Assembly: GCF_002097535.1 (NCBI RefSeq)
Contig: NZ_CP020772.1
Span: 2,232,001 to 2,296,000 of the forward strand
From: Halobacillus mangrovi
GTDB taxonomy: Bacteria > Bacillota > Bacilli > Bacillales > Halobacillaceae
Length of the DNA: 64,000 nucleotides
Direction of reading: 5' to 3'
Shown here one piece after another: positions 24,916-34,540 of this stretch. Position numbers and translations under genes: made by a program. The first letter of the stretch is position 1. Every line of letters starts with the position of its first letter. The notes under the pieces were generated by a model. The model was not told the origin of the DNA. It saw nothing but the letters and a program-made list of their open reading frames with translations, and did no database searches.

Positions 24916-25848
24916 ATGAACTTTGTCGCTCTTGATTTTGAAACAGCAAACTCATCTAGAGGTAGTGTCTGTTCAATCGGGTTGGTAGAATTCGAACAGG
25001 GCCATAAAAAGAACGAGTATTATCGGTTAGTCAAACCAAAGCGCAATTATTTTTCTCCAATGAATATAAATATTCATGGAATTACGAAACAGGATGTAGA
25101 AGACGCTTATGAATTTGACGAGTTGTGGAAGAAAGAAATTAAGGATCTGATGGAGGGAAAATTCCTTATTGCTCATAATGCCCAATTTGATATGGGTGTA
25201 TTAAGAGCTGTTCTTGACCAGTACTATTTGTCATATCCCATGCTTGCCTATAACTGTACCGTAAACATTTCAAAAAAGACGTGGCAATTACCGAAATATA
25301 ATTTAAAAGCAGTCACGGATCATTTAGGAATTCAATTGAACCACCACCATGCCCTGGACGATGCGAGAGCTGCTGGCGAGATATTAATTAAAGCAGGAGA
25401 GCACCTTGAAGCCACCGATATTAAAGATTTAGTGAATAAAACTGGCACAATAAATGGTATGATGCACGATACGGGCTATGAACCTGCACGCTTGAATAGA
25501 AAAAAGCGTACGAGAATGCCAGAGGCAAAATCATATGTAGCAGCCACTACAGAATTTGATCGTGCTCATCCTTGTTATGGGTCTTCTTTTGCCTTTACTG
25601 GAAAATTAGATGGTATGAAGCGTGAGGAAGCCGTACAGCGAGTGATTAATGCCGGCGGTCAGTGGCATCATGATATCGATTCTAATACGAATTACGTAGT
25701 CGTTGGAAATAAAGCTTATGAGAATTATTTAGCGGGGAAGAAAAGCAATAAACTAGAAAGAATGGAAACGTTGTTAAGCCAAGGTCATTCTATAGAAGTG
25801 CTAGCTGAGAAAGATTTTATGAAGAAATTGAAAGGCTCATCCATCTAA
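24916..25848 (+). CDS. DEDDh exonuclease with C-terminal BRCT domain
   Basis: A 310-residue DNA repair-type protein. The N-terminal exonuclease domain (about 1-165) is of the DnaQ/PolIII-epsilon kind: DFETAN (Asp7, Glu9), HNAQFDMGVL, and HHALDDARAA with the general-base His. A BRCT domain (about 216-305: FAFTGKLDGMKREEAVQRVINAGGQ, NYVVVG) follows, as in NAD-dependent DNA ligases. The combination suggests 3'-5' exonuclease action at nicks or ends during repair. AAAGGAG precedes the ATG. A short hairpin overlaps the stop codon. The gene sits 2.9 kb from dif. Confidence 0.88.
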   Translation: MNFVALDFETANSSRGSVCSIGLVEFEQGHKKNEYYRLVKPKRNYFSPMNINIHGITKQDVEDAYEFDELWKKEIKDLMEGKFLIAHNAQFDMGVLRAVLDQYYLSYPMLAYNCTVNISKKTWQLPKYNLKAVTDHLGIQLNHHHALDDARAAGEILIKAGEHLEATDIKDLVNKTGTINGMMHDTGYEPARLNRKKRTRMPEAKSYVAATTEFDRAHPCYGSSFAFTGKLDGMKREEAVQRVINAGGQWHHDIDSNTNYVVVGNKAYENYLAGKKSNKLERMETLLSQGHSIEVLAEKDFMKKLKGSSI

Positions 25849-25944
25849 GGTGAGCCTTTCTGCAGCTTTATCGTCTTCGTGAAGGTCTGAGTTATAAAGA
25901 GCACTAAAAGTTCATTATGGAAATCGGATCAGTATTAAAGTTTC

Positions 25945-25974
25945 GATTCATACATAGTAGCAACTCCGAAACTA
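25945..25974 (+). repeat. Terminus-associated polar repeat, copy 3 (extended form)
   Basis: Contains TAGTAGCAACTCCGAA. Its 5' flank GATTCATACA is shared with copy 5, giving about 30 bases of near identity between these two copies in opposite orientation. Confidence 0.8.
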
Positions 25975-26007
25975 TCTTAACAACCATCAATTAAACGTAT
26001 AAACGCA

Positions 26008-26021
26008 CGAACATTAGTTCG
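26008..26021. promoter_or_regulatory. Orphan LexA (SOS) box
   Basis: CGAACATTAGTTCG is a perfect CGAAC-N4-GTTCG palindrome. It lies between two convergent genes, 37 bases after repeat copy 3, and has no obvious target promoter. Confidence 0.5.
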
Positions 26022-26040
26022 TATCCCGTATTTCTAGCAC

Positions 26041-26604
26041 CTATTTAAATGAATTTTTCGGCAAGATATAGTTTCTGTCTTTTAAAAGTTCTGGATGAAT
26101 CGCTTTGGCTTTTTGATTAAAACTTCCGAGATTAACTCCAGCACCATAATAATAGGACTGCCATACGATTTTAGTGCAATACTGCTCATCCATTTTAGCC
26201 GCTAGTGGCGTCATTATTCGATAATCCGCATTCTTATGAGCTAAATAAAGTTTCTCAAGATACGCTGCAGCTGAATTTCTATGAGAGTCAACTCTTGGCG
26301 CATAGACTTTTATTGATCTGAATTTATTAAAGTACGTTGGAACATCATCTTGAATTAAACCCGCAGGGATGGAATGAACAACTTTTTTAGCATGATTGAC
26401 CATACCTACATGGCCCACATATTTAGATTCGCTTTTTCCTAATGGAGAGAATAGTAGATCTCCGGGTTCAATCACAATATCCGTGCCAGGGTAGGTATCA
26501 GGATTTTTGTGTGTGGTTGGGGCTTTCACTTTCTTTGGCAAGATTATGTAACCTAATAAACTAATAATGAAGGCTGAAACAGCCATAAAAGATTTTCTAC
26601 GCAT
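26041..26604 (-). CDS. YiiX/YebB-like permuted NlpC/P60 cysteine hydrolase, membrane-anchored
   Basis: A 187-residue protein with an N-terminal hydrophobic anchor (about 5-24). The catalytic part follows the circularly permuted papain-like pattern: GDLLFSPLG, then KYVGHVGMV carrying the histidine, and YCTKIVWQSYY carrying the cysteine. Such proteins may act on lipids or peptidoglycan peptides outside the cell. ATG 26604 follows GTGAGG at six bases; an upstream GTG overlaps that site. It is one of few minus-strand genes left of dif. Confidence 0.75.
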   Translation of the reverse strand: MRRKSFMAVSAFIISLLGYIILPKKVKAPTTHKNPDTYPGTDIVIEPGDLLFSPLGKSESKYVGHVGMVNHAKKVVHSIPAGLIQDDVPTYFNKFRSIKVYAPRVDSHRNSAAAYLEKLYLAHKNADYRIMTPLAAKMDEQYCTKIVWQSYYYGAGVNLGSFNQKAKAIHPELLKDRNYILPKNSFK

Positions 26605-26904
26605 GATATTCCTCACTTTGTTTTACTGGACTCTATTTTCTATATCTTAATGGAGGTTCGATTATAACATAATTATAAGGAGATTTTATGATACACGTGT
26701 ACGGTTTTATGGCTATGCTCGCATAAAGAGCACTCCATCATTCAAACAGAACAAGACATCTAAGATTCAAACTTCTTGATCCAGATTAAGCATTGTAGGT
26801 TCTAGATACTGTAATAACATTATGTAAAGTAGATAACTGAATGTGAAAATTGGTATGATGGTGGAGAGTGGTTCAATGAATAGGGACTCAACAGAGGTGG
26901 AGTA
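26605..26904. other. Intergenic region before the K+ channel gene
   Basis: Three hundred bases without a convincing gene. It includes the palindrome TACACGTGTA (26692-26701), a 12-codon frame at 26688-26726 with AAGGAG before it, and a TATGAT element (26854) that could be the -10 of the channel gene. Confidence 0.4.
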
Positions 26905-27891
26905 ATGGAATATCGAAAGATCCTTGTTTCAATAATCCTTTTACATATAATTATCCTGTTAGGAATCTTCGGATACATGTTTTTTGAAGACCTGGCTTTC
27001 TTCGATTCGTTGTGGCTTACGATTGTTTCTGTATTGACGATTGGTTATGGAGATATTTCTCCTGAATCCACTGGCGGAAAACTGCTTACTTTAGTTTTAA
27101 TTCCAAGCGCTATTGGTCTGACAACTTATATGTTAGCTCAACTAGCAGGCGCCATTATAGGCGGTAAACTATCCAGCGAAGTGAGGAAGAGAAGAATGAC
27201 GTTAAAGATACAAGATCTTCACCAGCACATTATTTTGTGTGGCTATGGTCGGGTCGGCCAGCAAGTTTTTCAGCAACTACGCCATGAAAAGCAGCCTTTA
27301 GTATTAGTTGAAATGGATGAAAACGTTATAGAAGAATTGCCTGAGAATGCTCTATACGTTAAAGGCAATGCTACAGAGGACCGTGTCTTAATTCAAGCAG
27401 GAGTCGAACGTGCTAAGGGAGTCATTGTCACTCTGCCAGACGATGCTGATAATGTTTTCATAACTTTAACAGTAAAAGGTATGAATCCTAATATCTACAC
27501 CGTGGTTCGCGCAGAAAGAGATTTTTCTGAAGAAAAGCTCTACCGAGCAGGTGCAGATAAAGTTATCAATACATCGAACATTGGAGGAAAAAGAATGGCA
27601 ACTGCGATTACAAAGCCGGTAAGTGTGGAATATGTTGAAACGATTCTACATGATCCTCTTAATGATTATAACATTGAAGAACTTCTCATCCGGAATACTT
27701 CATCGTTGTTGAACAAAACAATTAAAGAATCTGAGATAAGACAATCATACGGAGTCAATATCGTTGCGATTAAACGAAACGATAAAATCATCAGTAATCC
27801 TGAGGTGAATGAAACGTTTCAAGAGAATGATTTATTGATTGTCTTTGCAACATCAGAACAATTGAAGCGATTCGAAAAAGCAGCAACCTAA
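26905..27891 (+). CDS. Potassium channel with RCK domain (YugO-like)
   Basis: A 328-residue two-helix K+ channel. TM1 is about 6-28; the pore has the selectivity filter TIGYGD (45-50); TM2 is about 58-84. An RCK/TrkA-N domain follows (about 105-235; ILCGYGRVGQQ binds nucleotide) and a TrkA-C-like domain ends the protein (about 250-328). B. subtilis YugO has the same layout and serves electrical signalling in biofilms. It would gate K+ flow across the membrane. AGAGGTGGAG precedes the ATG. The terminator overlaps the stop codon. Confidence 0.9.
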   Translation: MEYRKILVSIILLHIIILLGIFGYMFFEDLAFFDSLWLTIVSVLTIGYGDISPESTGGKLLTLVLIPSAIGLTTYMLAQLAGAIIGGKLSSEVRKRRMTLKIQDLHQHIILCGYGRVGQQVFQQLRHEKQPLVLVEMDENVIEELPENALYVKGNATEDRVLIQAGVERAKGVIVTLPDDADNVFITLTVKGMNPNIYTVVRAERDFSEEKLYRAGADKVINTSNIGGKRMATAITKPVSVEYVETILHDPLNDYNIEELLIRNTSSLLNKTIKESEIRQSYGVNIVAIKRNDKIISNPEVNETFQENDLLIVFATSEQLKRFEKAAT

Positions 27892-27912
27892 CTCAGGGGT
27901 GCTGCTTTTTTT
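27877..27912 (+). terminator. Intrinsic terminator of the K+ channel gene
   Basis: AAAGCAGCA pairs exactly with TGCTGCTTT and is followed by a T run; the stop codon is in the loop. Confidence 0.85.
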
Positions 27913-27961
27913 AGTGAAACGAATCGTATTTTAAAATTTCAAGTGCTTATTTTACCACTTA

Positions 27962-27982
27962 CAAACAAATGTTCGGTATAAT
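27962..27982 (+). promoter_or_regulatory. LexA-like box adjoining a TATAAT -10
   Basis: CAAACAAATGTTCG (27962-27975) differs from CGAAC-N4-GTTCG at one base and is followed after one base by TATAAT (27977-27982). The -35 region (TTTACC/TTACCA) is weak. LexA binding here would repress the LAGLIDADG-HTH gene. Confidence 0.4.
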
Positions 27983-28013
27983 AAGAATATCAAAAGGAGG
28001 GAGCTGAATATTA

Positions 28014-28842
<829 letters not shown>

Positions 28843-28849
28843 AAGAAAA

Positions 28850-29929
28850 TTACACAGATGGTCTGTAGTGTGCATTTGGTCTGAAAATTACGTTATGTTC
28901 TGATTGTTCTATAATATGTGCGACCCAGCCAACCATCCGATTACAACAAAAAATCGGTGTGAACAATTCATTCGATATTCCAATGGCTTTCATGATAGCT
29001 GCTGCATAAAACTCTACATTCGCATAAAGCTCTCTACCAGGCTTTAGTTGCTGTAATTCGTTTACCGTCTCTTTTTCTAATTGTAAAGTAAAATCAGCCC
29101 ATGCTGGTTTTGGATCAATGGAATTAAATTGAATTTTTAATGCTTCAGCTCGTGGATCCTTAGTTTTGTATACTCTGTGTCCAAAACCCATAATTTTCTC
29201 TCCATTAGTTAGTTTTTTCCTAATGGTTTCGTTAACAGATGATTTTTCAGCTTCTTTCATATACTGTATTACACCTGATGGTGCACCACCGTGTAATGGT
29301 CCTTTTAAAGTACCTATGGCTGCTGTTACTGCAGAATAAACATCACTTTGTGTTGAAGTGACAACTCTCGCTGCAAAGGTTGAAGCATTCAGACCGTGCT
29401 CAGCAGTTAGAATCATATATGCTTCTAATGCATCTACTTCATTTACTGATTTCTCTTCACCAAAAAGCATATACAGAAAATTAGCCGCATGCCCGAAGTT
29501 CGTTTCAGGTTCAATTTCATTTAACCCTTTTTTCTTCCTATAAATATAAGCGACAATCGTTGGTAACTTTGCAATTAATTGAATACCTTCTTCAAGGTTC
29601 ACTGGCCATAAGTCATTTGATTGATCAAGTAGTGATACTGCTGAACGAACAGCGGAAATCAAAGATTGGTGTGGAATGATTAATTCTAATTGCTTCTTAG
29701 TTTCTTCACTTAAAAACCTGTGTTTTACTAAAGCTTGTGAAAAATGTTCAAGTTCTTTCTTATCCGGAAAGTATCCTTTCAATAGAAAGAAACTGACTTC
29801 TTCAAAACTGTACTTTCCAATAAGTTCTTTAGCAAGAACCCCTCGATATTGTAGTACTCCATCTTTTCCATCAATATGGCTAATCGACGTTTCGATAGCT
29901 GTAACCCCTTTTAAACCAGGTTCAAACAT
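28850..29929 (-). CDS. citA: Citrate synthase (CitA type)
   Basis: A 359-residue citrate synthase, which condenses acetyl-CoA and oxaloacetate to citrate. The catalytic motifs are present: EHGLNAST with the first His, MGFGHRVYKTKDPRAE with the second His, and the C-terminal GWVAHIIEQ region. Short Gram-positive-type length. It is transcribed divergently from a LysR gene, as citA-citR are in B. subtilis, where CitR represses citA. That arrangement identifies it as the minor CitA rather than CitZ (no icd/mdh neighbours). Confidence 0.92.
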   Translation of the reverse strand: MFEPGLKGVTAIETSISHIDGKDGVLQYRGVLAKELIGKYSFEEVSFFLLKGYFPDKKELEHFSQALVKHRFLSEETKKQLELIIPHQSLISAVRSAVSLLDQSNDLWPVNLEEGIQLIAKLPTIVAYIYRKKKGLNEIEPETNFGHAANFLYMLFGEEKSVNEVDALEAYMILTAEHGLNASTFAARVVTSTQSDVYSAVTAAIGTLKGPLHGGAPSGVIQYMKEAEKSSVNETIRKKLTNGEKIMGFGHRVYKTKDPRAEALKIQFNSIDPKPAWADFTLQLEKETVNELQQLKPGRELYANVEFYAAAIMKAIGISNELFTPIFCCNRMVGWVAHIIEQSEHNVIFRPNAHYRPSV

Positions 29930-29960
29930 AACGTCTTCCCTCCTCTTTATGTTAATTTAA

Positions 29961-29989
29961 TTGTATAAGGTTTTATCAATAAATAAAAT
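29961..29989 (+). promoter_or_regulatory. Promoter of citR in the citA-citR divergent region
   Basis: TTGTAT, 17 bases, TAAAAT. The AT-rich gap of 110 bases between the two start codons must also hold the citA promoter and the CitR-binding site; a T-N11-A-type motif could not be fixed with confidence. Confidence 0.45.
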
Positions 29990-30039
29990 TAAGTATTTCT
30001 TATTCAATCAATAACTAAAAATTATAGGAGGAATACGAT

Positions 30040-30921
30040 ATGGATTTTAAATGGCTCCGCACGTTTCTATTGGCAGCTGATGAACTGAACTATCGTAAAG
30101 TCGCAGAGCAATTATTTATTACACAACCAGCCGTCAGTCTGCATATCCGACAATTAGAAGACCATTTAGGTTCAAAGCTTTTTCAAAAGCAAGGCAGGCA
30201 TATTCAATTAACGGAGTTTGGAAAAGCGTTCCGCGTTGAGGCCAATAATCTCTTAGAACATTACGCAACGATGATTCAAAGGGTGAATCGGCGTCAGCAA
30301 GGGTACTCCTCCACCCTTTCCATTGCTATGACGCCATTATTAGTAGAGAGTCTGTTTCCAACCATCCTGCGAAAGTATTCGGAGCTTTACCCTCACATTG
30401 AAATTTCCATAAAAGTTGCAGAGTCAGCAGGTTTACAAAAGATGGTCGAGGCATCACAAGTAGATTTAGCCTTTTCATGTCTTCCAACTGTCTATTCAAA
30501 CCTTATATGTGAAAAAGTATTTGAAGATACGATCTCATTAGTTGCTGTTCATGATGGTTGGGACGAGGAAGTAGCTCCTCCTATCGATCCGTATGAGCTC
30601 TTATCGAAATCGATTATTTTTACAGATCACCATCCGGCGTATTGGAACCGGTTGAAGCGTGATATTCAAATGCATTTACCTAGTTATCGTTTTCTTTCGG
30701 TTTCTCAATCACATGCGGCTAAGAGATTTGTTTTAGAAGGTATGGGAGTTTCTTTTCTCCCCAATTTCATAATAAGACGAGAAATAAACGAAGGACGTTT
30801 GCTGGCTATTGAGGTCCCCTTCATTGATTTACCTACAGCTTCTATTTATGCTTTTTATCAAAATGAAGGATCAAAGGAGCAGCAATTTGTCTCGTTCCTT
30901 GATCAGTTCCATATAAGTTAA
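30040..30921 (+). CDS. citR: LysR family regulator CitR
   Basis: A 293-residue LysR-type regulator. The N-terminal winged helix (about 1-60) has the standard LNYRKVAEQLFITQPAVSLHIRQLEDHLGSKLF; the rest is the periplasmic-binding-like effector domain (about 90-290). Its divergent position next to citA matches citR of B. subtilis, a repressor of citA. It is one of few plus-strand genes right of dif. ATAGGAGG precedes the ATG. No clear terminator follows; two repeat copies do. Confidence 0.85.
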   Translation: MDFKWLRTFLLAADELNYRKVAEQLFITQPAVSLHIRQLEDHLGSKLFQKQGRHIQLTEFGKAFRVEANNLLEHYATMIQRVNRRQQGYSSTLSIAMTPLLVESLFPTILRKYSELYPHIEISIKVAESAGLQKMVEASQVDLAFSCLPTVYSNLICEKVFEDTISLVAVHDGWDEEVAPPIDPYELLSKSIIFTDHHPAYWNRLKRDIQMHLPSYRFLSVSQSHAAKRFVLEGMGVSFLPNFIIRREINEGRLLAIEVPFIDLPTASIYAFYQNEGSKEQQFVSFLDQFHIS

Positions 30922-30939
30922 TGATTTTTTTAAGATGGA

Positions 30940-30957
30940 TTTGGAGTTGCTACTAAG
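30940..30957 (-). repeat. Terminus-associated polar repeat, copy 4
   Basis: Reads TTTGGAGTTGCTACTAAG on the plus strand, the reverse complement of copies 1 and 2 with one change. Its flanks (TGGATT before, TTG after) resemble copy 6. Confidence 0.75.
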
Positions 30958-31040
30958 TTGTAAGTGGAAGTTGTTGGGGATACTGCTTATATCATTAGGA
31001 TAAGAACCACTGTGCGGTTTTAAGGGAACATTTCTTATTT

Positions 31041-31069
31041 AGTCTCGGAGTTACTACTATGTATGAATC
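31041..31069 (-). repeat. Terminus-associated polar repeat, copy 5 (extended form)
   Basis: Plus-strand core CTCGGAGTTACTACTATG followed by TATGAATC. It is the reverse complement of copy 3 with two differences over about 28 bases, and lies 100 bases from copy 4 in the same orientation. Confidence 0.8.
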
Positions 31070-31121
31070 AGAATATTATGTTGAATGACTCTCCGCTATT
31101 AACTAAAATAGCCTTCTACAC

Positions 31122-31155
31122 AGTGAAAAGTCACAGAGGCTTACTCTGTGACTTT
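31122..31155 (-). terminator. Intrinsic terminator of the sqd operon
   Basis: AAAGTCACAGAG pairs with CTCTGTGACTTT over 12 bp; the sqdX stop codon is in the 5-base loop, and TTTTC follows on the minus strand. Confidence 0.85.
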
Positions 31156-32304
31156 AACCTTTGATTTTTTTGAGGAATGCGACTGGTTCTTCTGGAATAC
31201 TCTTAAGGTTTCGTGGTAATAATCAAGTATTTGTTCCGAAGGTTTTTGCCAGCTGAACTTCTCTGCTTCCTTCCGAGCATTCCTGCACAATTCCTGGTAG
31301 AGATCCTCATCTTCAAGTCGATTGATGGCGTCTATCATGGTGTCGGTGTTTTCATTTTCGAATAACAGGCCAGTTTTTCCATCTTCCACTTGCTCCATGG
31401 TCGGCCCGCTTTTTGCAGCGATTACTGGGAGTCCTGAAGCCATAGATTCTAGTATGACGAGTCCCAACGTTTCGGTGACAGACGGGAATATAAGAGCATC
31501 TGAAGAAGAGAACGCCTGAGCAAGCTCGTTCCCGTGCAGAAGACCTGTAAATACCGTGTTCGTTCCTTTAAAGGTCTCTTCTAACTGCGATCTGACAGGA
31601 CCATCCCCGACAATCGCTAAGGATATGTCATCTCGCTCCTCTAACAAAGGCTTTATTTTGTGGATTTCTTTTTCAGCTGCCAGTCGCCCAACAAATACAA
31701 GAAGTTTGTTATTTGGCTTCCCATCGGACAAACGGTTTCTCATTTCCTCGTTTTTATGTCGAGGATGATAATGATCTACAGCTACGCCTCTATCCCATAC
31801 ACTAACATTATGGAAGTTCCTGGCATCCAGCTCTTTCTTTATCGCATTTGATGTACAAAGATTCACATCTGCGAAATTATGAAGCTTACGGAAATACCAC
31901 CAAACAGCTGGTTTTAATGGGTACAGACGATAATAATCCATATACTTTGGTACATGTGTGTGATAAGAAGCAATCAGCGGATAATTAAGCTTACTCGCGT
32001 AATATACTCCGGATACTCCGACAAAAGCTGGGTTTACAACATGTACCAAGTCAGGGTCATGCTTAATTAATAAATCTTTCACCTTTCTTTGAGGCATAGA
32101 AAATTCCTTTGACCTGTAGAAAGGTAACTTAGTTGTTTTTACCCCTTCTACAATCGCCCCTTCGTACTCCTCCACACCAAGGTCTGGAGCAATGACGACA
32201 ACTTCATGCTCTTGGTTTCGTAGATATTTGATTGCTTCTTTCAATCTAGTTACTACTCCATCCGTCGATGGCAGGAATGTTTCTGTAATTATGGCGATTT
32301 TCAA
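31141..32304 (-). CDS. sqdX: GT4 glycosyltransferase, sulfoquinovosyltransferase-like (SqdX)
   Basis: A 387-residue GT4-family retaining glycosyltransferase. It opens IAIITETFLPSTDGVVTRL, and further on has HVVNPAFVGVSGVYYA, ASYHTHVPKYM and NLCTSNA, which closely follow cyanobacterial SqdX and plant SQD2. The donor-binding E-x7-E is in TETLGLVILE. SqdX moves sulfoquinovose from UDP-sulfoquinovose to diacylglycerol, making the sulfolipid SQDG at the inner membrane face. The immediate upstream gene is a UDP-sulfoquinovose synthase homologue (13 bases), which supports this over a mannosyltransferase role. Start is TTG 32304, after AAGGAG. Confidence 0.8.
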   Translation of the reverse strand: MKIAIITETFLPSTDGVVTRLKEAIKYLRNQEHEVVVIAPDLGVEEYEGAIVEGVKTTKLPFYRSKEFSMPQRKVKDLLIKHDPDLVHVVNPAFVGVSGVYYASKLNYPLIASYHTHVPKYMDYYRLYPLKPAVWWYFRKLHNFADVNLCTSNAIKKELDARNFHNVSVWDRGVAVDHYHPRHKNEEMRNRLSDGKPNNKLLVFVGRLAAEKEIHKIKPLLEERDDISLAIVGDGPVRSQLEETFKGTNTVFTGLLHGNELAQAFSSSDALIFPSVTETLGLVILESMASGLPVIAAKSGPTMEQVEDGKTGLLFENENTDTMIDAINRLEDEDLYQELCRNARKEAEKFSWQKPSEQILDYYHETLRVFQKNQSHSSKKSKVKVTE

Positions 32305-32317
32305 AGCGGAAAACTCC

Positions 32318-33469
<1,152 letters not shown>

Positions 33470-33618
33470 CTACCTCCTAGTTACATCTAGCATAATCATA
33501 TTCCCTATATAGAATAACATTGTTTACGATAACCATGGTAATGATATCTTTATGCCCTCTATTATCTGTGTATTCTACAAAATTCGGGAAACTCTTTCGT
33601 TTTTGACTTTACCATTAA

Positions 33619-33647
33619 ATTGTTATTGAAACAATAAATTAATTGTT
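33619..33647. repeat. Interlocking ATTGTT/AACAAT palindromes
   Basis: ATTGTT-ATTG-AAACAAT and AACAAT-AAATTA-ATTGTT overlap, giving two inverted repeats that share one arm. They lie about 155 bases upstream of sqdB and 90 bases past the SDR stop, and could be an operator for the sqd operon. Confidence 0.35.
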
Positions 33648-33718
33648 AAAGTACTTTACAAGGCACTATGATTCGTTTATAATTTCCAGTTTTTATCTTT
33701 TAATTAAGCTTTAAAACA

Positions 33719-34528
33719 TTAATCATTTGAATGAAAATCAATTGATCTTTGTTCTGATGCCGTCCAATAACTTCTCTGCTCCCCATTAACTCCATAAACC
33801 TCTCCACTTTGAAACTGATCGGGTGCATAAAATATTTCCGCAATAAATTCGGCTACTTGTTCTGCCGATCCAACTTTCCAATAATCAGGTAGGTCTTCTC
33901 CTTTTGTTGAAGCTAGTTTTTGAGCCTTTTCTATGTGAGGACGGGTCATATCTGTTAAGGCAGCAGGAGCAACGGCATATACACCTACTCTATACTTGCT
34001 CATTTCCTTAGCAAGTGTGCGGGTCATCCCTATGAGACCAGCCTTTGCTGTACTGTAATTCACCTGTCCTATATTTCCTGTTAAACCTGAAGATGAAGTC
34101 ATGTTGATAATCACCGATTGCTGTGTGGGTTCACGTTCACGAATGGTTCTAATAAAAGGAAGTGTACAAGAAAATGCTCCATTGATATGGACATCGATAA
34201 CCTCCTTAAATTCATCAAAATTCATGCGGTAAGAGATCTTGTCCTTTACATTGCCAGCGTTATTAATTAAGCCCGTAACTCTTCCGAATTCCTTAATGGC
34301 AGAATCTACGAGTTTCTCTCCGGTTTCCTCATCCGTCACAGATCCTGGAACACCGATGGCCTTTCCTCCGTAAGAGCGCACTTCTTCAACAACATGGTGA
34401 ACAGCCTCTGCCTCTCTTCCATTTATAACGACAGCCGCTCCAAAAGCGGCTAAAGACAAAGCGATACTTTTTCCAATTCCTCTTGTAGAGCCAGTAATTA
34501 TGACGACCTCATTGTTAAGAGTTTCCAT
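33719..34528 (-). CDS. SDR family oxidoreductase (FabG-like) of the yhf cluster
   Basis: A 269-residue short-chain dehydrogenase. TGSTRGIG (13-20), NNAGN, the catalytic Ser in NMTSSSG, and YSTAK are present. The KDKISYRMNFDEF and NGREAEAV stretches resemble 3-oxoacyl reductases. It is 12 bases after the thiolase gene, with AAGGAGAGG before the ATG. In B. subtilis the corresponding operon (yhfU-yhfT-yhfS) lacks it as far as I recall. Acting with a thiolase and an acyl-CoA ligase it could reduce 3-ketoacyl-CoA. Confidence 0.8.
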   Translation of the reverse strand: METLNNEVVIITGSTRGIGKSIALSLAAFGAAVVINGREAEAVHHVVEEVRSYGGKAIGVPGSVTDEETGEKLVDSAIKEFGRVTGLINNAGNVKDKISYRMNFDEFKEVIDVHINGAFSCTLPFIRTIREREPTQQSVIINMTSSSGLTGNIGQVNYSTAKAGLIGMTRTLAKEMSKYRVGVYAVAPAALTDMTRPHIEKAQKLASTKGEDLPDYWKVGSAEQVAEFIAEIFYAPDQFQSGEVYGVNGEQRSYWTASEQRSIDFHSND

Positions 34529-34540
34529 TCTATCCTCTCC

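Noticed and set aside
25831..25859. A hairpin overlapping the exonuclease stop codon (AAAGGCTCA / TGAGCCTTT) as a terminator.
   Set aside because: No T run follows, so I did not list it as a terminator.
26688..26726. A 12-codon frame with AAGGAG before the ATG, a possible leader peptide of the K+ channel gene.
   Set aside because: Too short to support without conservation, and no hairpin pair typical of attenuation follows.
26798..26831. A second dif-like sequence (TTCTAGA ... TTATGTAAAGT), which could have bounded an Xer-integrated element with the true dif.
   Set aside because: The two half-sites are about six bases too far apart and only one half matches well. The 2 kb between them holds an ordinary K+ channel gene.
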